The notes beneath the pieces are model-generated. The model was not told where the DNA came from, ran no database searches, and saw only the letters and a program-made list of their open reading frames with translations. From the NCBI GenBank assembly GCA_023388235.1, contig JAEWGQ010000042.1:1-15701 (forward strand): a DNA stretch of 15,701 bases. The letters are read 5' to 3'. Each line of letters starts with the position of its first letter. The first letter of the stretch is position 1. This document shows positions 6,656 through 14,213 of this stretch, one piece after another. The stretch comes from Actinomycetes bacterium (GTDB taxonomy: Bacteria > Actinomycetota > Actinomycetes > Actinomycetales > Cellulomonadaceae). Made by a program: the position numbers and the translations under genes.

Positions 6656-8083
6656 ATGGTGCAGGACATCCTCCAGGGGATCGCCGACAACCTGCTGAGC
6701 CAGGTGCCGATCCTCATCGGCCTGATCGCGCTGCTCGGCCTGCTGCTGCAGCGCAAGCCCGTCGAGGACGTCATCGGCGGCACGCTGCGCGCGGCCATCG
6801 GCGTCGTCATCATGACGATCGGCATCGACGTCTTCGTCGGCGGCCTCGCGTCGTTCCAGGCCATCGTGTCGAGCGCGGTCGGCGTCGAGGCGCCCGCCGC
6901 GACCACGACGCTCGACGACTTCCTCGCCGGGCCGGGCGCCTCGGCGCCGCTGATCATCGCCGGCGGCTTCGCGCTGCACCTGGTGCTGGTGCGGCTGTTC
7001 CGGTCCGCGCGCTACGTCTACCTCACCGGCCACCTCATGCTGTGGATGAGCATCGTCGTGGCCGCGTCCCTGGTCGAGGCCTTCGGCGACGTCGGCCGCT
7101 GGACGCTGGTCGGCGCCGGGTCCGTCATCGTCGCGTGCTACTTCACGCTGCAGCCGCTGTGGATCGCGCCGCTGATGCGCCGCGTCATGGGGCACGACCA
7201 GTTCGGCCTCGCGCACACGACCTCGACGCTCGCGCTCGCGACCGGCTACGGCGCCAAGGCGCTGCGGCTCGGCGACCCCGTGGAGCACGACACCGAGAAG
7301 CTGAAGATGCCCCGCGGCGTCGCCTTCCTCAAGGACATGAACGTCGCCACCGCCCTGATCGTCGGCGTCATCATGCTGGTCGCCCTCGCCTTCGCGGACC
7401 CGGAGACCGTCGCGTCCGTGGCGGGCGACGACCTCGCGCCGTTCGCCTGGGGCGTCATGCAGGCGCTGCGGTTCGCCGGCGGCATCGCGATCCTGCTGTT
7501 CGGCGTCCGGATGTTCCTGGCGGAGATCGTCCCGTCGTTCAAGGGCATCTCCGACAAGCTGCTGCCCGGGTCCAGGCCCGCGCTCGACATCCCCGTCATC
7601 TTCCCGAAGGCGACCACGGCCGTCATGGTCGGGTTCCTCGCCTCGACGGCGACGTTCCTGGTGCTGCTGGGCGTGTTCGCCGCCGCGGGCTGGTTCGTGC
7701 TGGTCCCGCCGATGATCATGCTGTTCTTCGGCGGCGGCGCCGGCGGCGTGTTCGGCAACGCCGTCGCCGGCTGGCGCGGCGCGGTGTTCGGCGGTGTGCT
7801 GAACGGCGTGGTCCTCGCGTTCGGGCAGTGGATCTTCTGGGGCGTGTTCTCCGGCACCGCCCCCGAGCTCGCGACCCTCGCCGACCCCGACTGGTACGTG
7901 GTCTCCGCGGTCCTGGTCGCCGTCGGCTCGGTGCTCGAGCCGCTGGGCGCGGCCGCCGTGTGGGTCGTCGCCGGCGCCGTGCTGGCCGTCGCGGTCGTCA
8001 CCCTGGTGGTCCTCGGCCGCCGGGCCGCCCGCGCCGAGCGCCGCGCCGCCACCCCCGCCCGCGACGACCTCGTCGCCCCCTGA
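6656..8083 (+). CDS. PTS sugar transporter subunit IIC, UlaA/SgaT (ascorbate-type) family
   Basis: 475 residues, close to E. coli UlaA (465), with about ten or more hydrophobic segments. Family hallmarks are visible: an N-terminal QVPILIGLIALLGLLLQRKP stretch, GTLRAAIGVVIMTIGIDVF, a central HTTSTLALATGYGAKALRLG segment after the substrate domain, and a glycine-rich FFGGGAGGVFGNAVAGWRG near 360-380. The C-terminus is basic and cytoplasmic. It would form the membrane channel that takes up a sugar or sugar acid while IIB phosphorylates it. The ATG has a good GAGAGGA ribosome site. It is first of four genes read in the same direction. E. coli UlaA carries L-ascorbate, but the ascorbate breakdown genes are absent here, so another substrate is likely. 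Confidence 0.9.
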   Translation: MVQDILQGIADNLLSQVPILIGLIALLGLLLQRKPVEDVIGGTLRAAIGVVIMTIGIDVFVGGLASFQAIVSSAVGVEAPAATTTLDDFLAGPGASAPLIIAGGFALHLVLVRLFRSARYVYLTGHLMLWMSIVVAASLVEAFGDVGRWTLVGAGSVIVACYFTLQPLWIAPLMRRVMGHDQFGLAHTTSTLALATGYGAKALRLGDPVEHDTEKLKMPRGVAFLKDMNVATALIVGVIMLVALAFADPETVASVAGDDLAPFAWGVMQALRFAGGIAILLFGVRMFLAEIVPSFKGISDKLLPGSRPALDIPVIFPKATTAVMVGFLASTATFLVLLGVFAAAGWFVLVPPMIMLFFGGGAGGVFGNAVAGWRGAVFGGVLNGVVLAFGQWIFWGVFSGTAPELATLADPDWYVVSAVLVAVGSVLEPLGAAAVWVVAGAVLAVAVVTLVVLGRRAARAERRAATPARDDLVAP

Positions 8084-8109
8084 CCCCCGACCCCGTGAGG
8101 AGCCCCGAC

Positions 8110-8412
8110 ATGAGCGAGCGTCCCGACCCCCTGAACGTCCTGGCCGTGTGCGGCCTGGGCATGGGCACCAGCCTGATCCTGCGGATGACCTGCGAGACGG
8201 TGTTCAGCCGCCTCGGGATCCCCGCCCGGGTGGACAACACCGACCTGTCCACCGCCAAGTCGCAGACCCCCGACGTGCTCGTCGGCCAGGGGATGCACAT
8301 GCACGACCTCGAGGGCGTCGCGACGGTGAACGTGGTCGTCGACGACTTCATCGACGACCAGGCGCTCGAGGCGCGGCTGCGCCCGGCGCTCCAGGAGGCG
8401 GGGTGGCTGTGA
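8110..8412 (+). CDS. PTS subunit IIB, UlaB-like (ascorbate/galactitol type)
   Basis: 100 residues, the normal size of a free IIB domain. The phosphocysteine loop is VCGLGMGTS with Cys14, directly after the first beta strand. That cysteine accepts phosphate from IIA and passes it to the substrate held by IIC. Later segments TDLSTAKSQTPDVLVGQGM and VNVVVDDFIDD fit the Rossmann-like fold. It starts 26 bases after the IIC gene with GTGAGGAG as ribosome site, and its TGA overlaps the GTG of the IIA gene. Confidence 0.92.
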   Translation: MSERPDPLNVLAVCGLGMGTSLILRMTCETVFSRLGIPARVDNTDLSTAKSQTPDVLVGQGMHMHDLEGVATVNVVVDDFIDDQALEARLRPALQEAGWL

Positions 8413-8861
8413 GCACCGCCGGCACCGCCCGCACCGCCGCCCGGAGCATGGCGTCCGTCGCCGACTGGGAGGCCGGCGTCCGCGCCGCGGGCGACCTGCT
8501 GGTCGGCCTCGGCGTCGCGGGCCCCGAGTACGTCGACGCGTGCGTCGCGTCGGTCCGCGAGCGCGGCCCGTACATCGTGCTGGCGCCCGGACTGGCCCTC
8601 GCGCACGCCCGGCCCGAGGAGGGCGCCACCGGTGTCGGCGTCGCCGTCGTCCGCCTCGACGAGCCCGTGGTGTTCTCCCACCCCGCGAACGACCCCGTGG
8701 ACCTGGTGTTCGCGTTCGCGACCGTCGACCCGGGCGCGCACCTGGACATGCTGCGCGCGCTGGCCGGCGCCCTCGGCGGCGGGCTCGCCACCGAGCTGCG
8801 GGCCGCCGCGACGCCGGAGCAGCTCGACGCGCTGCTGACCGCGGCGGTGTCCCGTGGCTGA
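8409..8861 (+). CDS. PTS subunit IIA, UlaC-like (mannitol/fructose IIA superfamily)
   Basis: 150 residues. The active-site histidine is His66 in GLALAHARPEEG, and the preceding ERGPYIVLAP and following NDPVDLVFAFATVDPGAHLDML are typical of Ula/Ntr-type IIA domains. It takes phosphate from HPr and gives it to Cys14 of IIB. The start is GTG at 8409, overlapping the IIB stop as GTGA; GTG at 8403 and ATG at 8448 are possible alternatives. AGGAGG at 8393-8398 gives ten bases to the first and four to the second. The 3' end overlaps the next gene by eight bases. EI and HPr are not in the window. Confidence 0.9.
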   Translation: MSTAGTARTAARSMASVADWEAGVRAAGDLLVGLGVAGPEYVDACVASVRERGPYIVLAPGLALAHARPEEGATGVGVAVVRLDEPVVFSHPANDPVDLVFAFATVDPGAHLDMLRALAGALGGGLATELRAAATPEQLDALLTAAVSRG

Positions 8862-9570
8862 CGCCGTGCACGCCTACGGGAGCCTCGTCGCGGAGCACGT
8901 GGAGCGCGTGACCGCGGCGAACGCCGACGCCGTGCGCGCCGCCGCCCGGATCGTCGTCGACGTCGCGCGCACCGACCGCGTGCTGCACGCCGCCGGCGCC
9001 GGGCACTCGCTGGCCGGGGTGCTGGAGATGTTCTTCCGCGCCGGCGGCCTGCCGTTCGTCAACCCGCTGTGGCACCCGGACGTGCTCCCGCTCAACGGCG
9101 CCGCCCGGTCCACGGAGGCCGAGCGGCGGCCCGGCCTGGGGACCGAGGTCGCCCGGGCCGCGGGCGTGCGGGCCGGGGACGCCGTCGTGGTGTTCTCCAG
9201 CTCGGGGGTCAACCCGTACCCGGTGGAGATCGCCGCGCACGCCCGCGAGGCCGGCGCCCGCGTGGTCGCGGTGACGTCCCGGGCCGCGTCGGCGGCCGCC
9301 CCGCTGCGGACCGGCACCCGGCTGGCGGACGTCGCGGACGTCGTGCTCGACACCCTCGTGCCGCCCGGCGACGTCACCTGGCCGGCCGGCGACCCGGTGT
9401 CCGCGCCCCTGTCGTCCGTCACGAACGCGCTGTGCTGGAACCTCGTCCTGGTCGCCGCGCTCGACGCCGCGCCCGACCTGCCGACCTGGCGCAGCGCCAA
9501 CACCACCGCGCCGCCGGACCACAACGCCCGGCTGCAGGAGCGCTACCGGGCCCTGGTGCCCGCGATCTGA
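8854..9570 (+). CDS. SIS-domain phosphosugar-binding protein (UPF0309-like)
   Basis: 238 residues with a single SIS domain. AAGAGHS (46-52) and VVFSSSGVNPYPVEIA (112-127) are the sugar-phosphate-binding loops. The tail SANTTAPPDHNARLQERYR matches the conserved end of the uncharacterised UPF0309 family as I recall it. SIS proteins isomerise, cleave or sense phosphosugars, so this one probably acts on the phosphorylated product of the PTS encoded just upstream. The GTG start lies within the IIA gene (eight-base overlap), indicating one transcript. No specific reaction can be assigned. Similar proteins occur near PTS genes and GntR regulators, but their substrates are mostly unknown. Confidence 0.85.
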   Translation: MADAVHAYGSLVAEHVERVTAANADAVRAAARIVVDVARTDRVLHAAGAGHSLAGVLEMFFRAGGLPFVNPLWHPDVLPLNGAARSTEAERRPGLGTEVARAAGVRAGDAVVVFSSSGVNPYPVEIAAHAREAGARVVAVTSRAASAAAPLRTGTRLADVADVVLDTLVPPGDVTWPAGDPVSAPLSSVTNALCWNLVLVAALDAAPDLPTWRSANTTAPPDHNARLQERYRALVPAI

Positions 9571-9599
9571 TCCGCCCGGGTGCGGCGGCACTGCACAAT

Positions 9600-9633
9600 G
9601 GCACCGGCCGGGGCGACCCCGCCGGCCGGTGCC
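9600..9633. terminator. Strong hairpin between the PTS/SIS operon and the gntR-type gene
   Basis: GGCACCGGCCGG (9600-9611) and CCGGCCGGTGCC (9622-9633) form a perfect 12-bp stem with a 10-base loop. It lies 30 bases after the SIS stop and 14 bases before the gntR start, with no U-tract. It could end most PTS transcripts so that the regulator is made at a lower level. If gntR has its own promoter upstream (a weak CACAAT lies at 9594-9599), the hairpin would instead sit in the regulator's leader. Confidence 0.6.
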
Positions 9634-9647
9634 GTGGAAGGACAACC

Positions 9648-10379
9648 GTGACCGCTCTGACCCGCGACGTCGTGGGATCGCCGCCACCGTCGGTGGCGAA
9701 GTACGCGTGGCTCAAGGGGGTGCTGGTCGACCACATCGACCGCCTCACCCCGGGCGACCCGGTGCCCTCCGAGCGCGAGCTCGCCGACGGGCTCGACGTC
9801 TCCCGCATGACCGCGCGCCGCGCCCTGTCCGAGCTGGTCGCCGAGGGCCGGATCCGGCGCGTGCCGGGCCGCGGGTCGTTCGTCAACGAGCCCACGATCC
9901 GCCTGCCCATCCAGCTGACGTCGTTCACCAACGACATGCAGCAGCGCGGGTACACGTCGGGCGCGCGCACGCTGGAGGGCGGCGTCGTGCCCGCCGACGA
10001 CTGGCTGAGCAGCAACCTGGAGGTGCCGCGCGGCCACCCCGTGGTGCGGATCGTCCGGCTGCGCACCGCCGACCACCAGCCGGTCGCGATCGAGCGGGTG
10101 CACCTCACCGCGGACGTCGTGCCCGGGCTGCAGGACGTCGACCTCACCGACCGGTCGCTGTACTCGGTGCTCGCCGACCGGTACGGCATCGTGTTCGACG
10201 GCGGGCGGCAGTCCATCACCGCGCGCCTCGTCGACCCGCAGGACGCGGGCCACCTGGACCTCGCGCCGGGGTCGGCCGTGCTGCACCTGGTGCGGACCTC
10301 CACCTGGCGGGGCCGCCTGGTCGAGTACACGGTCTCGGCGTACCGGGGCGACCGGTACGAGCTCAGCAGCGCCCTCTGA
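9648..10379 (+). CDS. GntR-family transcriptional regulator, HutC subfamily (UTRA domain)
   Basis: 243 residues, standard for the subfamily. The winged helix spans about 18-80: KYAWLKGVLVDHI, then VPSERELADGLDVSRMTARR and the wing GRIRRVPGRGSFV. The UTRA effector domain spans about 90-240, with RIVRLRTADHQPVAIERVHL and the end VEYTVSAYRGDRYE. UTRA domains usually bind sugar phosphates or small acids, fitting control of a PTS whose product is phosphorylated. The GTG has GGAAGGA five bases upstream (9636-9642). It likely represses the PTS/SIS operon at the palindrome 6610-6623. No copy of that palindrome is visible before its own gene, so autoregulation is not supported unless through read-through. 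Confidence 0.92.
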   Translation: MTALTRDVVGSPPPSVAKYAWLKGVLVDHIDRLTPGDPVPSERELADGLDVSRMTARRALSELVAEGRIRRVPGRGSFVNEPTIRLPIQLTSFTNDMQQRGYTSGARTLEGGVVPADDWLSSNLEVPRGHPVVRIVRLRTADHQPVAIERVHLTADVVPGLQDVDLTDRSLYSVLADRYGIVFDGGRQSITARLVDPQDAGHLDLAPGSAVLHLVRTSTWRGRLVEYTVSAYRGDRYELSSAL

Positions 10380-10425
10380 CCACGCGACTGGCGCCGGACG
10401 GGGCGCCGGGTGGACGCTGCTCCGC

Positions 10426-10986
10426 GTGACTGACGCCCTCCCCCGCCGCACGGTCCGTGCCGGCGGCGGCACCCGGCACCGCTCGCACGGTGCCCTCGCC
10501 CGCTACAACTCCCGGGTGGCGGCCGCGGCCGACGCCGGCACGCGCGACGCCCTCGCCGCCCTGCTCGAGCCCGGGCACGGGTACGACGTGCTGGCCGAGC
10601 ACCTGCTGGACGCCGCCGGGGCGGGGGGCGCCGCGCCGGGCGACCACGGGCTGTGCCAGGCGCTCGGCACCTGCGCGCGCTCCTGCGGTACCGCGGGGCT
10701 GGTGCCGCTGACCGCGGACGCCGTCGCGGAGTACCTGCACCGGCACGTCGCGCTCCCCGCGCCCGTCGCCGCCGCCCTGGGCCGGGACCTCGCCACCGCC
10801 GTGGGCGAGCCCGTGCGGTCGGGCACGCTCGGCGGGCTCCCCCTGGCCGCGCTGCTGCCGGCCCTGGTCGTGCTGGCCTGCCCCGACCTGGACCGCTGCC
10901 CCGCGGAGGGCGACGTGGTGCGGGCGCTCGCGGGGGACGGCGCCGCGGCGGGCCTGCACGGGCTGGCGCTGGACCCCGCGGCCTGA
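10426..10986 (+). CDS. Uncharacterised 186-residue protein with five cysteines
   Basis: I do not recognise this protein. Coding character is good: third codon positions are almost all G or C and the frame ends cleanly. It is rich in Ala, Leu and Gly, mostly helical in appearance, with a basic N-terminus (about 1-30). Cysteines are at 77, 83 and 87 (GLCQALGTCARSC) and at 152 and 158 (ACPDLDRCP). The 83-87 and 152-158 pairs could bind a metal or form disulfides. There is no signal peptide or clear membrane segment, although 137-152 is hydrophobic. The GTG start has only a weak ribosome site (GGGTGG). It lies 46 bases after gntR and 57 bases before the chemoreceptor ATG, so it could be co-transcribed with either. 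Confidence 0.65.
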   Translation: MTDALPRRTVRAGGGTRHRSHGALARYNSRVAAAADAGTRDALAALLEPGHGYDVLAEHLLDAAGAGGAAPGDHGLCQALGTCARSCGTAGLVPLTADAVAEYLHRHVALPAPVAAALGRDLATAVGEPVRSGTLGGLPLAALLPALVVLACPDLDRCPAEGDVVRALAGDGAAAGLHGLALDPAA

Positions 10987-11043
10987 GCGCCCGGGCGGCG
11001 GGATCGCGCGCCCGGATCCCTCCGGAACCGGGTGGAGCTGCCG

Positions 11044-12705
11044 ATGGGCCCGGCGACAGCACTTCACCCGCTCGCACCGGAGCCCACGTTGACCTCCCGC
11101 TGGAACAACCAGTCCATCGGCGCTCGCATGTCGGCCGTCTTCGGCCTCCTGTTCGCCGTGCTCGTCGCCGCCATCGCCCTGGGGCTGGTCACCGCCCAGG
11201 TGCAGCGCACGTACGCCGACCGCGTCTCGCAGGCCGACCGCATCCTGCGGCTGGCGGAGGAGGCGCGGTTCCAGGTCGCGGACGTGACGGGCTGGCAGGG
11301 GCTGGTCGCCGCGGACGTCGCCGTGATCGGGTCGGCCGCGCTCGAGGACGACGCGGACAACCGCGGCGCGATGCTGGAGTCCGAGGCGGCGGTGCGCACC
11401 TGGCTCGCCGACCTCGACACCACGGGCGCCAGCGCCGGCGAGAAGGCCGCGTTCGACCAGCTCGCCCCGGCCTGGGACACGTTCTTCGCCGGCGACGCCG
11501 AGGTCGTGGCGCTGCTCGGCACCGGGGACCCGGCGGACTACGCCGCGGCCATGGCGTCCATCAACGACGGGGACGCGGGCGCGTCGTACGACCAGGTGCT
11601 GGGCCTCGCGGACGAGATCCAGTCCTCGGCGCGCGGCCGGATCGCCGACCTGCTCGACCAGCAGCACGCGGCGCAGGAGCGCGGCCGGACCGCCCTCGTC
11701 GCGCTCGGCGTCGGGGCCGCCCTGTTCGCGGCGTTCGCGGCGCGCAAGGTGACCCGCGACGTCGCCGGGCCGGCGGGGCGCATCTCCGAGGTCGCCGCCG
11801 GGCTCGCCGAGGGCGACCTGACGCAGCGCACCGGCCTGCGCGGCGGGGGCGAGATCTCCCGCGCCGGCCAGGCGCTCGACGCCGCCATCGAGTCCGTGGC
11901 GACGCTGGTCGGGCACGTGTCCCGCACGGCGGCCGACACCGACGCCACCGTCGGCTCGCTGCGGGACGCCGCCGCCGAGGGCGCGCGGGCGGCGCAGGAG
12001 ACCGACGCCCAGGTGGGCGCGGCCGCCGCGTCCGCGGAGCAGGTGTCCCGCCACGTCCAGGCCGTCGCGGCCGGCGCCGAGCAGATGGGCGCCAGCATCC
12101 GCGAGATCGCCGAGAACGCCTCGCAGGCCGCCCGGTTCGCCGCGCAGGCCACCACCGAGGTCACGGCCACGAACGAGACGGTCGCCCGGCTCGGCACCTC
12201 CTCGCAGGAGATCGGGAACGTCGTCAAGGTCATCACGTCGATCGCCGAGCAGACGAACCTGCTGGCGCTGAACGCGACCATCGAGGCGGCGCGCGCGGGC
12301 GAGGCCGGCAAGGGGTTCGCCGTGGTCGCCGGCGAGGTCAAGGAGCTCGCCACCGAGACGGCCCGCGCCACCGAGGACATCGCGCGCCGGGTCGAGGCGA
12401 TCCAGTCCGACACCACGGGCGCCGTCGCGGCGATCGACCAGGTCTCCCAGATCATCGCCCGCATCAGCGACTACCAGATGACCATCGCGTCGGCCGTCGA
12501 GGAGCAGACCGCGACGACCGCGGAGATGTCCCGCGCGGTGACCGAGGCGGCCGGCGGCGCCGGGGCCATCGCCGGCAGCATCACGACGGTCGCGACGACG
12601 GCCGGCACCAGCGCCGAGGTGCTGGGCCGGGTGGACGACGACATGGACCGGGTCGCGGCGGGCACCCGCGAGCTCGCCACCCGGATCGCGGCGTTCCGCG
12701 TCTGA
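11044..12705 (+). CDS. Methyl-accepting chemotaxis protein (chemoreceptor)
   Basis: 553 residues with the classic layout. Membrane segment 1 is at about 29-50 ([20 protein letters not shown]). A roughly 165-residue extracellular sensor of four-helix-bundle type follows, then membrane segment 2 at about 216-236 and a HAMP domain at about 232-290. The long cytoplasmic coiled coil has the conserved hairpin tip [20 protein letters not shown] starting at residue 402, which contacts CheA and CheW. The C-terminus ends just after the coiled coil, without a CheR-binding pentapeptide. The ATG at 11044 has GGAG six bases upstream; GTG 11032 and TTG 11090 are alternatives. It implies a motile cell with a chemotaxis pathway encoded elsewhere. 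The ligand is unknown; sugar operons next door do not prove a sugar signal. Confidence 0.93.
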   Translation: MGPATALHPLAPEPTLTSRWNNQSIGARMSAVFGLLFAVLVAAIALGLVTAQVQRTYADRVSQADRILRLAEEARFQVADVTGWQGLVAADVAVIGSAALEDDADNRGAMLESEAAVRTWLADLDTTGASAGEKAAFDQLAPAWDTFFAGDAEVVALLGTGDPADYAAAMASINDGDAGASYDQVLGLADEIQSSARGRIADLLDQQHAAQERGRTALVALGVGAALFAAFAARKVTRDVAGPAGRISEVAAGLAEGDLTQRTGLRGGGEISRAGQALDAAIESVATLVGHVSRTAADTDATVGSLRDAAAEGARAAQETDAQVGAAAASAEQVSRHVQAVAAGAEQMGASIREIAENASQAARFAAQATTEVTATNETVARLGTSSQEIGNVVKVITSIAEQTNLLALNATIEAARAGEAGKGFAVVAGEVKELATETARATEDIARRVEAIQSDTTGAVAAIDQVSQIIARISDYQMTIASAVEEQTATTAEMSRAVTEAAGGAGAIAGSITTVATTAGTSAEVLGRVDDDMDRVAAGTRELATRIAAFRV

Positions 12706-12787
12706 CCCCGGGTCGGGCCGGAGGGCCCTGGACCACGGGCGGGGCCGCTGGCACCGTCGGGACGTGGCGGACGACGGGAGGGGCGCG

Positions 12788-13687
12788 GTGGACGGGCTGC
12801 GGACGGCGGCGGGGGCGGCGCTCGACGCCGCGGCCGGGAACGTGGCGTTCGCGCGCGCGGCCATGGGCGCGGGGGTCCCGGTCTGGGCGGACCGGCCCGC
12901 GCGACCGCGCGCGTTCCACGTGGTGCACCCGTGCGGGATGTCGCTCGTGTGGGGCCCGGACGTCGCCGCGGCGCACGGGGCGGTCGCCGACCACCTGCGC
13001 GCCCGCCGCCGCGCGGAGTGGCTCCAGGTGGAGCCGCGCTGGGCGGACCTCGACTGGGACGGCGCGCTCGGTGCGGTCCCGGCGGACGGGGACGGCGCCG
13101 GGGCGACCGGGTGCGTGCGGCACGCGCGCGTGGGCCTCGCGCTCGACCCCCGGGCGCACGCGGCGTACGCGGCGGGCGCGGCCGGTGCGGCCGGTGAGGC
13201 CGGTGCGACGACGGGTACGACAGGTACGACGGGCACGAGGGGTACGACGGGTACGACGGGCACGACGGCTGCGGCGGTCGCCAGGGCTGCGGCGCACCGG
13301 GTGCCGCCGGGCTGGCGCGTGCGGCCGGCCACCGCCGCGGACTTCGCCTGGCCGGGGACCGTGGTGCCCGCCGGGTACTGGCCGGACGCCGGGGCGTTCC
13401 TCGCCGCCGGGGGCGGCGTGGTGGCCGAGCGCGACGGGGTGGTCGGGGCGATGGCGTTCACGGCGTTCCGCGACGGCGTCCACCAGGAGATCGGCATCGA
13501 GACCGACCCCGCGCACCGGCGGCAGGGGCTCGCGGGGGCCGCCGCCGCGGCGCTGGTCGCGCAGGTCGTCGCGGCCGGGCGCACGCCCGTGTGGTCGTGC
13601 CGCGAGGGGAACGCCGGCTCCGTGGCGCTGGCCCGCGCGCTCGGGTTCGTGCCGGTGTCCCGGGCCCCGTACTGGCACCTGCCCTGA
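12788..13687 (+). CDS. GNAT-family N-acetyltransferase with repeat linker
   Basis: 299 residues. The N-terminal part (about 1-125) resembles the accessory half of two-part GNAT acetyltransferases. A low-complexity linker at 131-161 (Ala-Ala-Gly then Thr-Gly-Thr repeats) is followed by the catalytic GNAT fold from about residue 172. The acetyl-CoA loop is R244-R-Q-G-L-A249 after EIGIETDPAH. The end PVWSCREGNAGSVALARALGF is typical of the GNAT group that carries W-S-C-x-x-x-N. The acceptor is unknown. GTG 12788 has a strong GGGAGGGG (12776-12783) and was preferred over in-frame GTG 12764, which lacks a ribosome site. The linker DNA is a minisatellite. Confidence 0.85.
   Translation: MDGLRTAAGAALDAAAGNVAFARAAMGAGVPVWADRPARPRAFHVVHPCGMSLVWGPDVAAAHGAVADHLRARRRAEWLQVEPRWADLDWDGALGAVPADGDGAGATGCVRHARVGLALDPRAHAAYAAGAAGAAGEAGATTGTTGTTGTRGTTGTTGTTAAAVARAAAHRVPPGWRVRPATAADFAWPGTVVPAGYWPDAGAFLAAGGGVVAERDGVVGAMAFTAFRDGVHQEIGIETDPAHRRQGLAGAAAAALVAQVVAAGRTPVWSCREGNAGSVALARALGFVPVSRAPYWHLP
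13178..13270 (+). repeat. In-frame 9-bp minisatellite in the GNAT gene
   Basis: Three units of GCGGCCGGT-type (13178-13204) and, after one GCG codon, seven units of ACGACGGGT-type (13208-13270) run in tandem. They encode Ala-Ala-Gly and Thr-Gly-Thr repeats. Every unit is nine bases, so copy-number changes keep the frame and only alter linker length between the two halves of the enzyme. Confidence 0.85.
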
Positions 13688-13690
13688 GCC

Positions 13691-13722
13691 CCCCCGGGTG
13701 GCCGCCGGGAGGCCGCCGGGGG
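13691..13722. terminator. Bidirectional hairpin between convergent genes
   Basis: CCCCCGG (13691-13697) pairs with CCGGGGG (13716-13722), with a smaller GGCC/GGCC pairing inside. It lies between the GNAT stop (13687) and the stop of the minus-strand gene (13732), so it can end both transcripts. Confidence 0.5.
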
Positions 13723-13731
13723 CGGGCGCGG

Positions 13732-14034
13732 CTACCGCGGGGCGCGCGGGAGCGAGCGGGCCGCGGGCTCCGCGAACTCGAGCGTGATCCGCAGGTACCG
13801 CAGCTCCCGGGAGTCCAGGATCCTGCCCGCGCCCGTGTAGTGGATCGCCTCGCCGTCGATCAGCTCGAGCTGGGCCATCGGCGCGTCCACGAGCACCGCC
13901 CCGGCGCCGACGTCCTCGACGCGCAGGCTGGCGGCGGTCCCCTCGATCCGCACGGTGTGACCGCGCAGGTCGATCGCGCGCAGCAGGGCGCGGGACTCCC
14001 CGTCGCGCAGGAGGATCCGGGTCGGTCGCAGCAC
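13732..14034 (-). CDS. Uncharacterised 100-residue protein
   Basis: I do not recognise this protein. It begins with a basic MLRPTRILLRDGESRALLRA segment. Alternating hydrophobic stretches follow (HTVRIEGTAASLRVEDVGAGAVLVDAPMAQLELIDGE, given here only as the span of residues 26-62), suggesting a small all-beta domain, then a helix-poor basic tail. It has no signal peptide or cysteines. The GTG start has GAAGGGA upstream on the minus strand (about 14041-14047). Third-position G/C bias supports coding on this strand. It is divergent from the glycosyltransferase, and both may share the palindromic control region at 14067-14240. Confidence 0.65.
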   Translation of the reverse strand: MLRPTRILLRDGESRALLRAIDLRGHTVRIEGTAASLRVEDVGAGAVLVDAPMAQLELIDGEAIHYTGAGRILDSRELRYLRITLEFAEPAARSLPRAPR

Positions 14035-14066
14035 GGGGGTCCCTTCGGGCGGGGCAGGTCGGTCGC

Positions 14067-14084
14067 GGGGGTGCGCGCACCCCC
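14067..14084. promoter_or_regulatory. Perfect 18-bp palindrome GGGGGTGCGCGCACCCCC
   Basis: A gap-free 9+9 palindrome 33 bases upstream of the GTG of the minus-strand small gene, probably in its leader or core promoter. It may be an operator or a leader hairpin. No binding protein can be named. Confidence 0.5.
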
Positions 14085-14119
14085 CCGTCCTCTGATCGGC
14101 AAGCGCTCACCCGCAGCAC

Positions 14120-14133
14120 AGGACTTTCGTCCC
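14120..14133. promoter_or_regulatory. DosR/NarL-type response-regulator box (AGGACTTTCGTCCC)
   Basis: GGAC (14121-14124) and GTCC (14129-14132) flank TTTC. The sequence resembles the mycobacterial DosR (DevR) box, whose core is GGGACTNNNGTCCC. It lies between the two divergent genes, about 86 bases from the small gene and 157 bases from the glycosyltransferase. This is a motif resemblance only. Confidence 0.45.
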
Positions 14134-14213
14134 CGCGGTGTCCGCCCTGGTCAGCGCCGAGACCGCCCGGCCGGGTCCGCTGGGTTCCGGCGCCGGGACC
14201 GGCCCGGCCAGAA

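Noticed and set aside
6656..9570. A genuine L-ascorbate utilisation (ula) operon
   Set aside because: Only the transporter subunits match. UlaG, UlaD, UlaE and UlaF equivalents are absent and a SIS protein is present instead, so naming ascorbate as substrate is not justified.
10390..10407. GGCGCC repeats after gntR as a terminator
   Set aside because: A six-base self-complementary GC word repeated once is common at this composition; too weak to call.
11012..11025. CCGGA-TCCC-TCCGG hairpin before the chemoreceptor as an operator or riboswitch
   Set aside because: Five-base arms in 75% GC sequence are expected by chance and no conserved riboswitch core is visible.
13178..13270. Short regular repeats considered as a CRISPR array
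   Set aside because: Units are nine bases, contiguous without spacers and in frame within a coding sequence.
10363..13584. A 1073-codon open frame on the minus strand
   Set aside because: It lies opposite the unknown 186-residue gene, the chemoreceptor and most of the GNAT gene, whose products have recognisable families or good codon bias. The antisense product is low-complexity and Arg/Gly/Ala/Pro-rich, as expected from a high-GC shadow frame.
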